Of a stretch of DNA of 64,000 nucleotides, positions 25,530-37,800 are shown one piece after another. The notes beneath the pieces were generated by a model. It searched no databases and was not told the origin of the DNA. It worked only from the letters and a program-made list of their open reading frames with translations. The position numbers were made by a program, and so were the translations under genes. Source of the DNA: Siderastrea siderea (lineage: Eukaryota > Cnidaria > Anthozoa > Scleractinia > Rhizangiidae); contig OZ034968.1 of assembly GCA_964030785.1 (NCBI GenBank), forward strand, positions 29,315,686 through 29,379,685, read 5' to 3'. Positions within the stretch are counted from its first letter, which is position 1; every line of letters begins with the position of its first letter.

Positions 25530-25770
25530 AGACTTGTGGAGTCATTTTGTGAACACAGCATGAAGGCATTACAAAGTGGAGAGTAATCTGAAAATAAGAA
25601 AGATGGAATTACTCAGTTGCTGTCTTGAGAGTAGAATTAACAAAGAAAAAATCTCAGCCCACAACGAGAATGGAAGCCGTGACCTTCTGTACATAATGGA
25701 TCAGTTCTAACCACTCATGCCAGCTCCTTGGAGACTTGTGGTGAGGAAAGTCATATTTACTAGGTACTAT
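25530..25770 (-). repeat. tRNA-derived SINE, minus-strand copy
   Basis: Read on the minus strand it has a degenerate A box (AGCTGGCATGAGTGGTTAGA), a degenerate B box near GGTCACGGCTTCCATTC, then 'tttttctttgttaattctactctcaagaca'-type body and a 'catgctgtgttca' tail. The plus-strand copy at 25878-26090 has the same order of parts, so the two form an inverted pair about 110 bp apart. Confidence 0.6.
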
Positions 25771-25877
25771 ATACCTGCTTACTGCTAGGATCAGCAATAT
25801 CAAAAGCACCCTGTAAGATGAAAGAGAAAGAAAGGTAGTCATGGTAGACCCTAAGCTGGCCAATATGAACTGTACCT

Positions 25878-26090
25878 CACCACGGGTCTCCCAGTAGCTC
25901 AGTGGTTAGAGCATCCGACTGGTGTACTGACTCCCATCAGGGACTCAGAGTTTTTCTTTGTTCCACTCTCAAGACAACTGAACATTCCATCTTTCTCATT
26001 TTATAGATAACTGTATTGTTGACTTGCGATTTGCCTCCATGCTGTGTTCATGTTCCCAATTAATAATGTCATAAGTCTTGTAATTTGCTG
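25878..26090 (+). repeat. tRNA-derived SINE, plus-strand copy
   Basis: 'GTAGCTCAGTGGTTAGAGC' is a near-perfect tRNA D-arm and A box. The body ('tctttgttccactctcaag') and tail ('catgctgtgttcatg') match the inverted copy at 25530-25770. The anticodon stem and B box are lost, so this is not a functional tRNA. Confidence 0.65.
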
Positions 26091-27567
26091 AAAGGAAAAA
26101 AACTAACTATATCTGACTGGAAGGAGACGACATTGAAAAAGAAAAATCCCCCCCCCCCCCATTTTAAGAGCCGATGTCTGAGATTATGGAGAATTGGGTG
26201 TCAGTCGTGAAATTTCAAATTTCTTTATACTATGCCCAAGTAACCGCTATAGTAAAATGTTTTCAAAAATAACCTTAAAAGTTTCAACAGCTTTTCATTT
26301 TTTTCAAAATCGGGCAAAGTTTGAAAATTCGGCACATCGGCCTCCTTTGAATTTATGACACAAACCGCCAACTGGCTATGCAAAGGAGACTGTAGCCGTT
26401 TTCATTGAGAGAAATGCTGGAGAAAACCTTTGCAAAATTACTTATTATGCAGAGTAATTTTATATAGTGTTTGCTGAAGAAAAGTGATGTTTTTGAACTA
26501 CGATCAACACGCACCCTTTGTTTTAGTTCTGTTGATCGAAACCGCAACATACGCATAACATCAATCTTAACCGTGTTTTTAAAATTATCCATTATCTGTC
26601 TGATTAAAATAATCCTCTACTCCAGTGTTGTGATTGGAATATCTGTAGCTTGCTGGACATATGATAGCATTGTTTACACGAAATTTGTGATCACTTAATT
26701 AGCTGCAAACAAATTGACAAGAGTAACATTCCAGAACAGTACCAGAATATGTTGCAAGAACAAGACTGCATGGCGCGTGATATGGGCAAAGTCAATCGAT
26801 GAAATCACATTTTTAGATGTTAGCTTTTTGAGGGGTAAGCATATACTAAGTTCTAGAAAGACTAGTTTTCAATCCACCTTTTGATGCAAAAAAGCTTTCA
26901 TGCATTGATATTGTGTCGCTAGACATTGCATGGCATCTTGTGGCATCATGGTGGTAGTCCCCATTGGTAACCTGGCGAATGCTGAATGTGTGGCAATCGG
27001 CAATTGTAGCAAAAATGTCTACAATCACCTAGTGTATTGTAAAATCGGCAATGACATTGCAGTGGACAGTGAATCCAAGCTATTACTTACTCGAGCAGGT
27101 AGGGGGTTTCCTGCTAGACATTGCAAATCCTAGAGAGCAATTTTTTTATTTGGACATTTAAAAAAATATAATAATATATCGGCATTTTTGAGACAGGAGG
27201 AGTGTCACTTAAAAATAACAGTGTGCTACGACGTCGAGATTTGTTTGGGACAAGGTGGCGGTGCAGTAACTCGTGGTGTTCGATCCCCGCAGAGGTGGCT
27301 GCCCACTAGAGAACATCCTCAGCCCCAAATTAAAGGCTCAATGTGGATTAAAAAAGGCGCATTCAGCCCATGTTATGAGCGCTGCAAATATGCTTGTACA
27401 AGTAGGCTCACGTAAGTATTTGAAACGATTTTCATTGATAATAAATTATCTGCAATTTGTTTACGCGGTAACTCTGGGGTAGTTTCATGTTCATGGGGAG
27501 AGGGTGGGGACAGGCTAATCAAAGGTAGACTTATGTGTGTTTATTTTATTTTTGACAAAGTTGGCAC
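26091..27567. other. Non-coding stretch
   Basis: It contains a poly-C tract at about 26149-26161 and otherwise AT-rich sequence. Short frames are present without domain patterns. Confidence 0.4.
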
Positions 27568-27576
27568 AGAAAACTG

Positions 27577-28934
27577 AAGCCTCCCACTCAGTCGTTTTTA
27601 GGGGAATCGTATTACCCTCCTCCCCACAAATGCCTGCTTACCGGAGTTCGACATTCCTTTCCCATTGTTTTACTTGCGAGGTAATCTAACTAATCACCAC
27701 TGAGGCACTGTCTAACGAAGATCAATCAAATTAATCGTAACGGTTATAATGTATGCTTCTGTATTTCCTGTAATTGTTTTTCTTCAGAGATGCTGGTGCC
27801 GGGAAGTTGGAATATTAATATTTTTTACTTCTAGAATGGCAAATTATGGCTGAAAAATCGGAAAAATAAATTGCGTGTGATTAAAAGTTTCCTGTGCGAC
27901 GCTTTTATCCTGTCATCGACCCAAAGCATTGTTGATCTTGCTTGCCTGATCGAAGGAATGGTTAGTGAAGACTTCAGCGCTTCTTGTTAAACTGACATGC
28001 ATTATTATTATAGTTATTATCTTCTTAAACTGCTGTAGCCAATGCAATGCGAAGGGATGTAAGACACTTCTACGACTTGAAACGACAAAGAGTAAGATGA
28101 CAAAGGACCGAGCGAGATGATAAATCGATGAACAACCAAGTCTGTTTCAGCGGCAAAATCTGTCATACTCAATTCGTTGGCATATCCGTTAAAGTTTCTG
28201 CTTTCTTTGCATCGAGGGACAAAGGAGGTTTTTTGCAACATGCGTTTGCATTCTCTTTTCGCATGAAATTCCCTGTTAAAGCAGAAGGGACTGCTTAGTC
28301 CTAGTTTATAACATGTAGTCTAGTTTACATTCACCATTATGATTACAGAGAGCTTATCTCTTACATTAAATTTATCGGTTTTAAAATCTCTCAACGGATT
28401 TCTAAGACTGATGTTGCATCTGAAAGCTTAATATAGAGTGTAGATAATCTTACACTTCTAAGTTAAATGAACATTTGAAAGCTCAGAGAATGTAGTTATA
28501 ATTATCCCCACATTTAATCAGTGATTTAATGCTTTTGGAAAAATTTAGTGCCGTGTGGAATTGCAACGCCATATCGTAAATTTTATGTCTAAACAGAGTT
28601 TACCAGGCACATAAATAAATTTATTTCTCCAAAATCTAAGCACCGATTTTGAAGTTTAACGTGTCGTTTGAAAGCTTAGGAAACTTAGTTATCCCTGCAT
28701 TCAAGAACGATTTTGAGATTACGTTTTACTTTACAATTTAAAATTTATACTGCGGGTCTGTTTATCTGCATGTGTTCCCGTGAAAGTGTCCTGCGGTCAA
28801 GGTCAACCTTCCAGTCATAAGTAGGTATAATGTGATTGGCTAAGTGCCGGAAAGGAATGTTGAAATCCAGTAAGCAGGCGTTTGTGGGGAGGGGGGTAAT
28901 ACAACTCCCCTAAAAACGACTGAGTGGGAGGCTA
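27577..28934. mobile_element. 1358-bp inverted-repeat element with 9-bp target duplication, Mutator-like
   Basis: The left end AAGCCTCCCACTCAGTCG is mirrored at the right end by CGACTGAGTGGGAGGCTA. Inverted similarity extends about 85 bp inward ('cccacaaatgcctgctta' against 'taagcaggcgtttgtggg'). The direct repeat AGAAAACTG lies at 27568-27576 and 28935-28943. A 9-bp duplication is characteristic of Mutator-like elements. No transposase frame is visible, so this is a non-autonomous copy. Confidence 0.8.
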
Positions 28935-29172
28935 AGAAAACTGCTGTTCAAACATACTTTCCTAACAGAAAACTGTTACCACCGTGATTAAGAAAAAAAA
29001 CAAAACAAAAAAGAAAAACAGAAAAGCTGTGTCCTACCGTTCCCAAATCTTACATGGTTTATAAGAGCTCCTGCCTCAAAAACTTGTGCCACATTATACA
29101 TATTCAGTGTTCAATCTAGAAATTAGTCAAAGTGGGTCGTATGTCCCACATGTCATTTTAAATTGGGTCATT

Positions 29173-29375
29173 TTAAAAATGGTCTGGGTCATGAACAGTT
29201 GTGGTAGTTGCTGAAGCTGTTGGCTCGTGAAGTTGACTTGTAGTGATATTTATTGAACTCTCATCCGATCTTTCTCCATCCTTCATTGGTCCTTCTTCAT
29301 CTTTCTCAGGAGGTTCAACGGCCGTTCTCTTTTCGATAAAAAATGTTAGCTTTTGCTGTCGTTTCATGTTAATTT
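29173..29375 (-). pseudogene. Possible N-terminal fragment of a hAT/ZMYM-like transposase
   Basis: The minus-strand frame starts MKRQQKLTFFIEKR and continues with an acidic, Ser/Thr-rich stretch. A KRQ..L..FF motif followed by such a linker is typical of the start of hAT and TTF/ZMYM-type transposases. No downstream zinc finger or catalytic region was found next to it. Weak call. Confidence 0.22.
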
Positions 29376-29522
29376 TTAAAAGAAGAAAACCGAACTGTGA
29401 AAAACATCGATTGCCCAAACAACGCTTGGAAAACATTGAAATGGGGCTCTAGTCTCTTGGAATTGTGTGAAATGCCTGACACAAAAAGTACGCATAAGCG
29501 TGCACTTGTACTTTTATTTATT

Positions 29523-30773
29523 GTGTGGTTCCAGAAAATATCCATACCCCTACCACGGAGGGAATTTCACTTAGGACCCCCCCTTCTCCCCGGTTTTCCA
29601 TTTTTTGAAGTAAGCTATAACCCCTTCCACCCCTCCGGATTTTCCACAGTTTGTCAAACACCCCCCAACCCCTCTGGAAAATTTCGTTCAAGAAGGGAGA
29701 GTGTTAAAAATGAAGCAACTGATCCAAATTTAAATGAAGCCGTTCCGATTATCGTAGGACGCGTTTATACTGTTTATTGGCATTTAAAATAATAACGAGC
29801 ATAGTCATAACTTACTCATAACATATTATCTTACCAATACCAACTGTTCTTAACAGATGTACTAGGTATCTGTAAAATTACCTTGACAAAAGCATGTAAA
29901 ACATTCGTTTTAATTGAAGAATTCGCCTGAAATGTCACAGTGTTGCTGATAAACGTTACTTCAACATGAACGCGATCATGAACAAAGAAAACGAACAAAC
30001 AAAACTAAGGGGAAATGATCAAAATAGAAAGAATAACGAATATTGAGTTCTCTAAAGTCGTTACACTGCATACCAGCCCTCAGTTAAGAGCCCGTTACTT
30101 GAAGGTGCAAGAGTAGCAAGAAAGCCCATAAACATATTTGGCGACACTTGTACTTCGCAATATAAAATATTCTCGTTGCTGAGCTTAGCAAAACACAACT
30201 TCTACGAGTCAATGAGATCACGCTTCGCTTGCCAGTTGCCACATAGGGAAGTTAAAAAGGACGGACTGATTGTTCGTAAACAACGCTTATAATTAATGTC
30301 AATCGTGAAGGTAAGCTTAAAATTTACGTTGTTTGGACGATGCAGACATTTCGTCGAAGAATCGTTGTCTCAATAAGTAAATGTAACCACTCCTGGTACG
30401 CGTTGCTGTCTTCTCGAAGACTGGTAACGAGTAATGGCGGCTACTTCTACGCAACGACGATGTTTATCTTGTTTCCGCCCCAATATAGCTTCCAAAGCGC
30501 CTTTAGGAGAAAGAATACCTGTTTTACGTTTAACAAAATTTAGCAGTTAAACTAATTTAATTCGACAATAAACATCTACAAATTCGGTAAGTAGTAATTT
30601 TCGAACTTTATCTGCAGCTTACATCGGAATGAATCGAAGTTGACCCTCTGAAAAGTAACTTATCCATTGAACCCCCCTCTCCTCTGGATTTTCCTGGGCT
30701 TTTGACCCCCCCACCCCTCCGGAATTTCCAATTCCCTCCGTGGTGGGGGTATGGATATTTTCTGGAACCACAC
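29523..30773. mobile_element. 1251-bp element with GTGTGGTTCCAG inverted ends
   Basis: GTGTGGTTCCAGAAAATATC at the left is mirrored exactly at the right (GATATTTTCTGGAACCACAC). The similarity runs on through 'catacccc..ccaccacggaggg'. ATT flanks both outer sides, a possible 3-bp duplication. The subterminal parts are rich in C/T tracts such as 'ccacccctccgg'. No coding region is recognised inside. Confidence 0.65.
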
Positions 30774-30789
30774 ATTGCCAAATGCTCGC

Positions 30790-31300
30790 TGTTTTGTAAG
30801 TACTTCTATGTGAGGTAGCTTGTTTTCTTTCTTTTTTTTTGCGTCAGTATGACACCACGATAATTTCATTTTACGTCAGGATATAATTGACCGCGTCAAT
30901 GACGCAAAGACCCAGCCTAGATTGAACACTGCATATTAGTAAAACATGTTTTTTGGGGTCAGATCACAACTGTTTATTTTAATTAGTGTTTTAGATACAC
31001 GAGTGCACGAGCGCGAACCGTGAACAAAAACGTTCTCATTCCCCCAGCCAACCCAGCTCTCACCCTTTGTGTGCGCTCGTGAAAACCCATCTTACGTAAA
31101 AAAAAAAACCCGTGAAAAGACTAAGTCTTTTTGAGAAAAAATGTTAATTAACGAGTAGGCTGGCTGGGGGTTTCGTTAAAATAGTTTTGGCCTTGTGAAA
31201 TTCTACTAGCTACCCCTCCGTAGACATTGTGAATAGGGTCACTTATTATGTTCTTGCAGCAGTTATTATTGCTTGCGACACTCAACATGGCCGGAGCTTT
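30790..31300. other. Non-coding stretch
   Basis: It includes a T-rich run near 30825-30840 and an A-run near 31100. No feature can be supported. Confidence 0.35.
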
Positions 31301-31309
31301 TCCCGGTTT

Positions 31310-31475
31310 CTGTACCATGAAGCAACTGAGAGTATTGCTACTCCCCCCTGGATAGGATGCTAGTCCATCGCAGGGTTATGCCCAGTAGTATGTCGCCAGT
31401 ACCCATTTATACACCTGGGGGGAGAGAGACAATGTGGGATAAGGTTTCTTGTCCAAGCAAACAACACGATAATTT
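31310..31475 (-). repeat. SINE body related to the copy at 9518-9840
   Basis: 'catgaagcaactgagagta', 'ctactcccccctggatagga' and 'cgcagggttatgcccag' match the reverse complement of the body at about 9660-9770. The tRNA-like head is not visible in this copy. Confidence 0.5.
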
Positions 31476-31792
31476 CAAGACATCGGCTCTTAAAGGGTTT
31501 CTCTCTAATTTGATTTAATTTTCACATCTTAGGCAAATAAACCAAGTTACAAGCAAAAAGTTTTTTTTTTTAATTTGGATTTCAAAAAAATGAAGAAGAA
31601 AGAATTGTTTCACATTAAGAAACACTTCAACCACTTTTTGTTTTATTTGGATGAGACTTAATTCATGTTTTTGCCTCAGCTTTGAGGGGCTGCTTATTTA
31701 ACAAATGACTGAACATTTTGAGAGACTGCATCACAATGAAAGAAATTAATTTAAGGACCCTTGGGAAGGGGGTCGCGTATGCATCATTAAAT

Positions 31793-33575
31793 CATAGGAA
31801 GCCCAAGCATAATATTTGAATATCATTAAAAATGGCGTTTCAAAATATACGGTAAGACTTTGTATGGGATTTCGAAGCGAACATTTCGAGCAATACATAA
31901 CAACGAACTAATTGAATAAAGTTCATGAAACATTACGTGGTGTTGTTTGCTATCCTTACAAAGCAATTTGAGCAATTTTAGGTCCATTTACTTAACTGTG
32001 CTAGTACGTGTATAATACATTGACAAGGAAGGAGTCATTTGGCCCGATTTAGCCACTATCACCGCTCGACACGTTTCGGAATTCGCTCAAATTTACCCAC
32101 AAATATAGTTCAGGCTCCCATTCTGACTTGGCGACTTGACAAAAGGAAGACATACAAGTGATTTTCTCAAAACCAATTGCACATACCTCGTGTCCCAAAA
32201 GAATTATCCACTGCACAAAATCATAATAGCATCTCAGAATAGGCCGCCATGGATCCGTGAGGATCCCGATAGTCCCATTTGACCGCGGTCGGCACTGGAC
32301 ACCAGTCAAATTATGCCCTTATGGGGAGGGCCACGCTCGTTTTGGTCGTGTTACAATTGTAGTAACGATGACCCGGTACGGACACAAGATTGTCGCTCCG
32401 ACGCAGTCTGGTTCGCGTGAGAAAATGGCTGCGTGTTACAAGCATAGCAAAAATAAATCATTCCCATTTCTGAGTTTATATCCATTTTCAGGGGGTATAT
32501 TTTCTTGTTTTTTTAATAAGTAGGTTACCTGACCGGCTTCATGCAAATATGGAAATAGATATAGTATATACAATAGCAATTTTAAAATAAAACATTTTCA
32601 CGCGCGTGAGGATATGAATTTAAATGAATTTGCGACTTCGGTTCGAAAAAATATATCTGATGTATAAAACCTATCGACGATTGCAAAAAATTGAACACAT
32701 TCAATTCACGCAGAGTACGTATTTAAAATTTACACAGTAGACTGACCTGCATTACAAACGTTTTGTACATGAACGCAAATATGTTCAATTTACCACGCAT
32801 GAATAGAAACATAGGAGGAAGGAGAAACACGGTTCACTTTCTTTTTTTCTTGGCTCATTTTCATTTTCTAACGGCCAAAACCGTTTTAATTTCTGTCGAT
32901 AACTTAATTCTCTCCATAAGGTCACGGAGTCCCGCGCAGCGATTCCACCTTTCTCGCACGAACCAGACTACGTTGGAGCGACAATTTGTGTCCGCACCGG
33001 GTCATAGTTACTACAATTGTAGCACGACCAAAACAAGCGTGGCCCTCCCCATAAGGGCATAATTTGACTGGTGTCCAGTGCCGACCACGGTCAAATGGGA
33101 CTATCGGGTTCCTCACGGATCCATGGCGGCCTATTTTGAGATGCTATTATGATTTTGTGCAGTGGATGATTCTTTTGGGACACGAGGTATGTGCAATTGG
33201 TTTTGAGAAAATCACTTGTATGTCTTCCTTTTGTCAAGTCGCTAAGTCAGAATGGGAGCCTGAACTATATTTGTGGGTAAATTTGAGCGAATTCCGAAAC
33301 GTGTCGAGCGGTGATAGTGGCTAAATCGGGCCAAATGACTCCTTCCTTGTCAATGTATTATACACGTACTAACACAGTTAAGTAAGTGGACCTAAAATTG
33401 CTCAAAATGCTTTGTAAGGATAGAAAACAACACCATGTAATGTTTCATGAACTTTATTCAGTTAGTTCGTTGTTATGTATTGCTCAAAATGTTCGCTTCG
33501 AAATCCCATACAAAGTCTTATATTTTGAAACGCCATTTTTAATAATATTCAAATATTATGCTTGGGCATCCTGTG
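31793..33575. mobile_element. 1783-bp foldback element with long inverted arms
   Basis: The left arm (31793 to about 32430) and right arm (about 32945-33575) are reverse complements with scattered differences. An identical-length 86-residue frame appears on the minus strand at 32049-32309 and on the plus strand at 33064-33324. The element begins CATAGGAAGCCCAAGC and ends GCTTGGGCATCCTGTG. ATTAAAT flanks both sides (31786-31792 and 33576-33582). The roughly 510-bp centre is unique. No transposase is present, so it was moved by an enzyme encoded elsewhere. Confidence 0.88.
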
Positions 33576-33582
33576 ATTAAAT

Positions 33583-34235
33583 CTCCTCTTCTCGATCATT
33601 TTAAACAATTAAACAGAGGGTCATAATGGCTTTAGGAACCATATTTTTTAACACTCGCCCAAATTCCTAACTGAGTCTTTCTGAGTTTTCTTTTTGGTGG
33701 AAGCACATTTGGCATATACAAAACTAATGATTAAGTGACTGTTCAAAAATATAAAATCTTCTTTGGAAGCTAAGGCAACATGGCGTTTTGCGTTTTGAAT
33801 GATTCAATCAAGCTTATTAAAATGTAATCAATGAGGAACAATGTCAAAATTAATTTATCACAAAAAGCAATTGATCGTCATCGATTATCAAAGGGCAGTA
33901 AATAATCTTGGAACAACAACTCCGTCTTCTAGTTTTAAAACAAGAAGAAATGGTTTGCTGATGCAAATGCATTTTCCGACACGTCACGTGGGAGTTGCGG
34001 GGTATTCTGCTAGGGCTCCAATCCCCGCAATCCGGACTCTCGTAATTTTGAAACTGTTTGGTTTCATTGATACCACCAGGAATACTTCAAGTACAGTTAA
34101 GAGGGTAAATTTGAGCGTTCCATCGTGCTGATCGTTTTAAAAATTTCGATAATTTATCTTCCTTCTTTACAAGGCAGTTAAAACTAAAATTCAGAAACAC
34201 GAGGCGGATGCATGCTGATCGACAGAAATGCTTAC
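33583..34235. other. Non-coding stretch, first intron of the DED gene
   Basis: This sequence follows the splice donor of DED exon 1 on the minus strand. I did not find the next exon here or elsewhere in the 24-34 kb region. Confidence 0.4.
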
Positions 34236-34509
34236 CTTCTGTCCCTCCACGCTCATAGTTCCTTAGATCGTCCGCTAGATCTTTCCTTCCAACATTTTCG
34301 AGACAAGTTATAAGAAATTGCAGACAATTCGGTGTTATTTCCTTCCTCTGCTCAAGTTCCAAAAAAAGCAGCTCAGGGGTCCCGATTTTCTCTCTGTTTC
34401 CATCAGGAATCAGATCTTTACACAAGAACTTCAACCTCTCAAACCTCTCTCCATCTAATTTCGAGGCAATTTCAGCCAGCTTTGGCCTAAAAGTATTTCT
34501 AGATTCCAT
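34236..34509 (-). CDS. Death-effector-domain (DED) protein, first coding exon
   Basis: ATG at 34509 opens a minus-strand exon of 91 codons plus one base, ending at a good splice donor (AAG|GTAAGC). It encodes one DED, a six-helix death-fold adaptor domain used by FADD, caspase-8/10 and cFLIP for homotypic contacts. Visible hallmarks are ERLKFLCKDLIP in helix 2, TPELLFLELEQR in helices 3-4, LQFLITCLENVGRKDLAD in helices 5-6 and a closing RNYE. The downstream exons, which would show whether this is a caspase or adaptor, were not found. They may lie beyond the repeats to the left. The start codon is about 65 bp from the proposed left end of the giant KDZ element. Confidence 0.8.
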
Positions 34510-34573
34510 TGCCTACTGCTAATATAAATATACATTGCTACATCGTCGTAATCTCGGTAAGACCACTATAGAT

Positions 34574-34671
34574 ACACCCCGATCTTGACTTTCGCGGATC
34601 TAATCAGGAGCATGGAAGCGGCTAAAGTAGGGCCCAGGCCTACCTGAGTAGGGCCTATTTACCTACTGAGA
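34574..34671 (+). repeat. Proposed left terminal inverted repeat of the KDZ element
   Basis: GCGGATCTAATCAG, GGAAGCGGCTAAAGTAGGG and CCTATTTACCTACTGAGA occur here in order. The same blocks, reverse complemented, lie at 61857-61957. This copy has an extra 21-bp partial duplication after GTAGGG and lacks about 12 bp present in the right copy. The outer limit (ACACCCCGAT) is approximate, and no target duplication was recognised. Confidence 0.6.
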
Positions 34672-34809
34672 AGTTGTGACGTAATAAATAACGTCTGTAA
34701 AACATTAACCTGGCGAGCGCGCTTGCGAATAGCTTTTCCTCGGCGGGAAATTCAGTGTGGTATTCGACACTATCCATCGAATATATAGCCCAATTTTCTA
34801 GCTCGCAAA

Positions 34810-37800
34810 ATGGTAAAAGGTTGTCGAATTCAATTTACGGAACAGCAAAAGGAGATTTTGCTTAAGTTTTATGAGGAAGGGATGAAATCGACAAAAAAAG
34901 CTATGAGTGACAAAATTCGTGAATGTTCTGCGAAGGTCGCCGTTTCTGAGGAGCAAGTGAAGGTAAGCCTTAGTCAGTCACTTTATTAAAATCGCTTTCT
35001 GATAAAATTCATGAATAATTCATTTTCCTTCCCGTCTTTTAATGACTTTCCTGTACTTTAATTCCTGGATAAGCTTTATACGATGAGCTCTTTGTGCGAT
35101 CAAAAATTGCTACCCCTGCCTGGCGAAGAAATCTTACTTTTTCTCTGGCAGGAAACTTATTATAAAAAAGCGATCACAATGTTGTACAAGCCGTGATACA
35201 GAAACCTCACTTTGATTTTTTCATTGACCCAAAGCGTAGAGTAATATCATTCTACTGTACTCAGACTGTCAGACATGCTCTGTGTCTTTGACTGTAAGAG
35301 GGCCTAGATGGCCTAGATGGAGTTTACTGTTAGGTATTATGGGGCATATCAGGGGGGGCTGGCAGCGAGGTCTGGAACCGAGTTTACATGATCGCCCCAG
35401 TAAAGAAATTTGGCCGAGTAGGACTGTGTACTAATTCTATTCCAAAGAAACATGGCGGTGGCGAGGAAAGAGAATTAGCCGAATTAGCCGTTATTTGGTG
35501 TACGCGCGTTTGTGTTGGTTCAGCATTATTTCCGTTATTCCAAGTTCAAACATTCAAGGGAAGGTTTCGATCGTTTTTTTTTACCCTTATTTCTATCTGA
35601 TTTGCTTGCCCCTTCTGCTTTTTCTGGTACTGATTTTACGAGTTTTGAAGCATTTTCTGACACATTTCACAGCGGCCAGATTCGCTCTCCTGTTTCACTA
35701 AGAATTGTCGCTCGAGACTTTGTCCTTGTTTCATTTACATACACTGTAGATTTTTCTTTCTTTATAGGAACTACCCAGGAGGAGTCAACAATTAATTGTG
35801 GAGGTTTTGTTGATCCAAATTATTTTCTGTTTTGCCCAAGTTATGTTACTACCTTACAGTCCACAAGACATTTTTTGATGTACAGCTCTCTAGAATCCTT
35901 AAATGGTGAAAAGCTGAGAGGTGATTTTTACAACACTTTGCTCTTTGACTTCGCCACGTGAGTCACAGATATTGCCTACAGTGTGTAGGTATACCTGATA
36001 ATAAAGCTCATTATTTTGGAGAAAAAGGTGAAATAATTTTTCATTTAGATTTTGTCTATCACACCTCTGGGGTGAGAACTGAAACTTAAAGGGGCCAGGT
36101 TGCTCAACTGACAGCAATACCTCAGCCAGTCATTTTACATATTTACTTGGTGACCTTGGCTTCATATATGTCACCATGAATGGGTTTGTGGAAAATTGGC
36201 GTTTGAATTCTGAAGGGACTTGAATTTTTCTTGACAGTGCAATTGATGTTGAACAGCTTTTACAAACAAAACAATCATTTGGGGGTGGAGTTTGCAAAGG
36301 TTCCGACAGTCTGTAAAGTAAAGATACTCTGGCAAATACACCATCACTTTGGATCTGGCAGGCATTGGTTATCCAAGATGCATGTTGATAAATATGTTTT
36401 GGGCAAAGGTTTTGGTTGTACAGGGACTTTGACTGATGACATATATATGGACAGCTATGTTAATCCTTAATTTTCTGAAAACACTTCAAAAGGACTGTTG
36501 CACACTTAGAGCAACCATTGATGATCAGCCATTCTGGGGTTATTTCACATCTCCTTTATAAACAGTTACTGAATGCATGCCAGCCTCGTTTTGACACGCA
36601 GCAATACAACACTGTTTTGACCTGTTTTCCCCTACCTTATCGGTAACAGTTCTGAAATAATGATCCTCACAGTTAAACGCATTCAACTTGAGCAGTTGAA
36701 AAAGCAAACTTGAAAAAATTCAGTCTCGACCAGGATCAAATTTGCCTTTTCAACTGCTCAAGTTGAGAACATTTAAAAACTGCAAGCCCTTTATGGCCAC
36801 ATTTGTTACATCAGGCAGTTCACACCTGATTTATTTCATATGTATCCATCTTCAAAACAACTGTCTGAAAGGGTGTGAGCAGAAGTCATCAATTGCTCTT
36901 TTAACAGAAGGGACAGTTTAGAACTTTTGCATTGTCTAATACTCCATTATTGCATAGTTCACCTGGTGTTACTCAACTCAAACTACAAATTTTTCACTGA
37001 CACTTAAGAAAAATGGGCCTGGATGTCTTTCCTTTGAATTAAGCTTCTTGTACAGGCTACAGGCAAAAGACAAAAAATCATATAATTGTAAATCCTTCAA
37101 TCTTTTCAGATTACCCTAGCAAATGTTTATAAACCTTCTCATTGGACAGTTGCACTGATGCGTAATGTGGGAAAATGCTTGGAAATGTGATAGTTCATTG
37201 CATTTTCCATTGAATTAAACTTAGCATGTCAGTACAATATATGGAACTAGGGAGTTTTCCTAAACCTAGGTGTATTTACTTTGCCAATTCTTTAAGTTCT
37301 CTTATCAAAACAAGCAAACATCAGACAGCTCTGTTTGTAAGGTTAAGCATTCTTCTTTTGTTGGTTGTCCTTTATAAGCTATCACTTCCAGTTGCAAAAT
37401 TCTATCATCTCAAATGTTCTTATTTTTCTTGTAACTGCAACCAACCAATATATTTGCGGAAACAACTGCCGCCAAGAAACACTCAAGCCAAAAAAAGAAG
37501 AATTTCATAAAACAAACGTGGTGTTTTACACGTAATTACGCTTACAGCTATAAATAAGACGCAAAAAACTTGAGACAAGTGCATGTGAAAGTTCAAGCCC
37601 ATTTTTAATACATTCTAAGCCTTCGCATTCGATTTTGTGTCTTCATTGTGAAACAGACTTAAAAAAGACTCGCAATCGAAATCTCCTCTTTTCGCTTTGT
37701 TGGCTGGAAGATTCCACAGTTTCCACAGTAAAAAGATTCTTCTAAATCTTCCTGAGATGGCGAAATCCACAATCATCTGCTAGAATATAGTTATAATTTG

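Noticed and set aside
25885..25960. tRNA gene-like sequence
   Set aside because: The A box is good, but the anticodon arm and B box are degraded and an inverted relative lies nearby; it is a SINE.
32049..33324. Two identical-looking 86-residue open frames
   Set aside because: They are mirror images in the arms of one foldback element, with no domain pattern; reported as a repeat instead.
35512..35961. 149-residue open frame inside the hAT-type element
   Set aside because: No hAT dimerisation or catalytic motif and biased AT-rich composition; not called as a gene.
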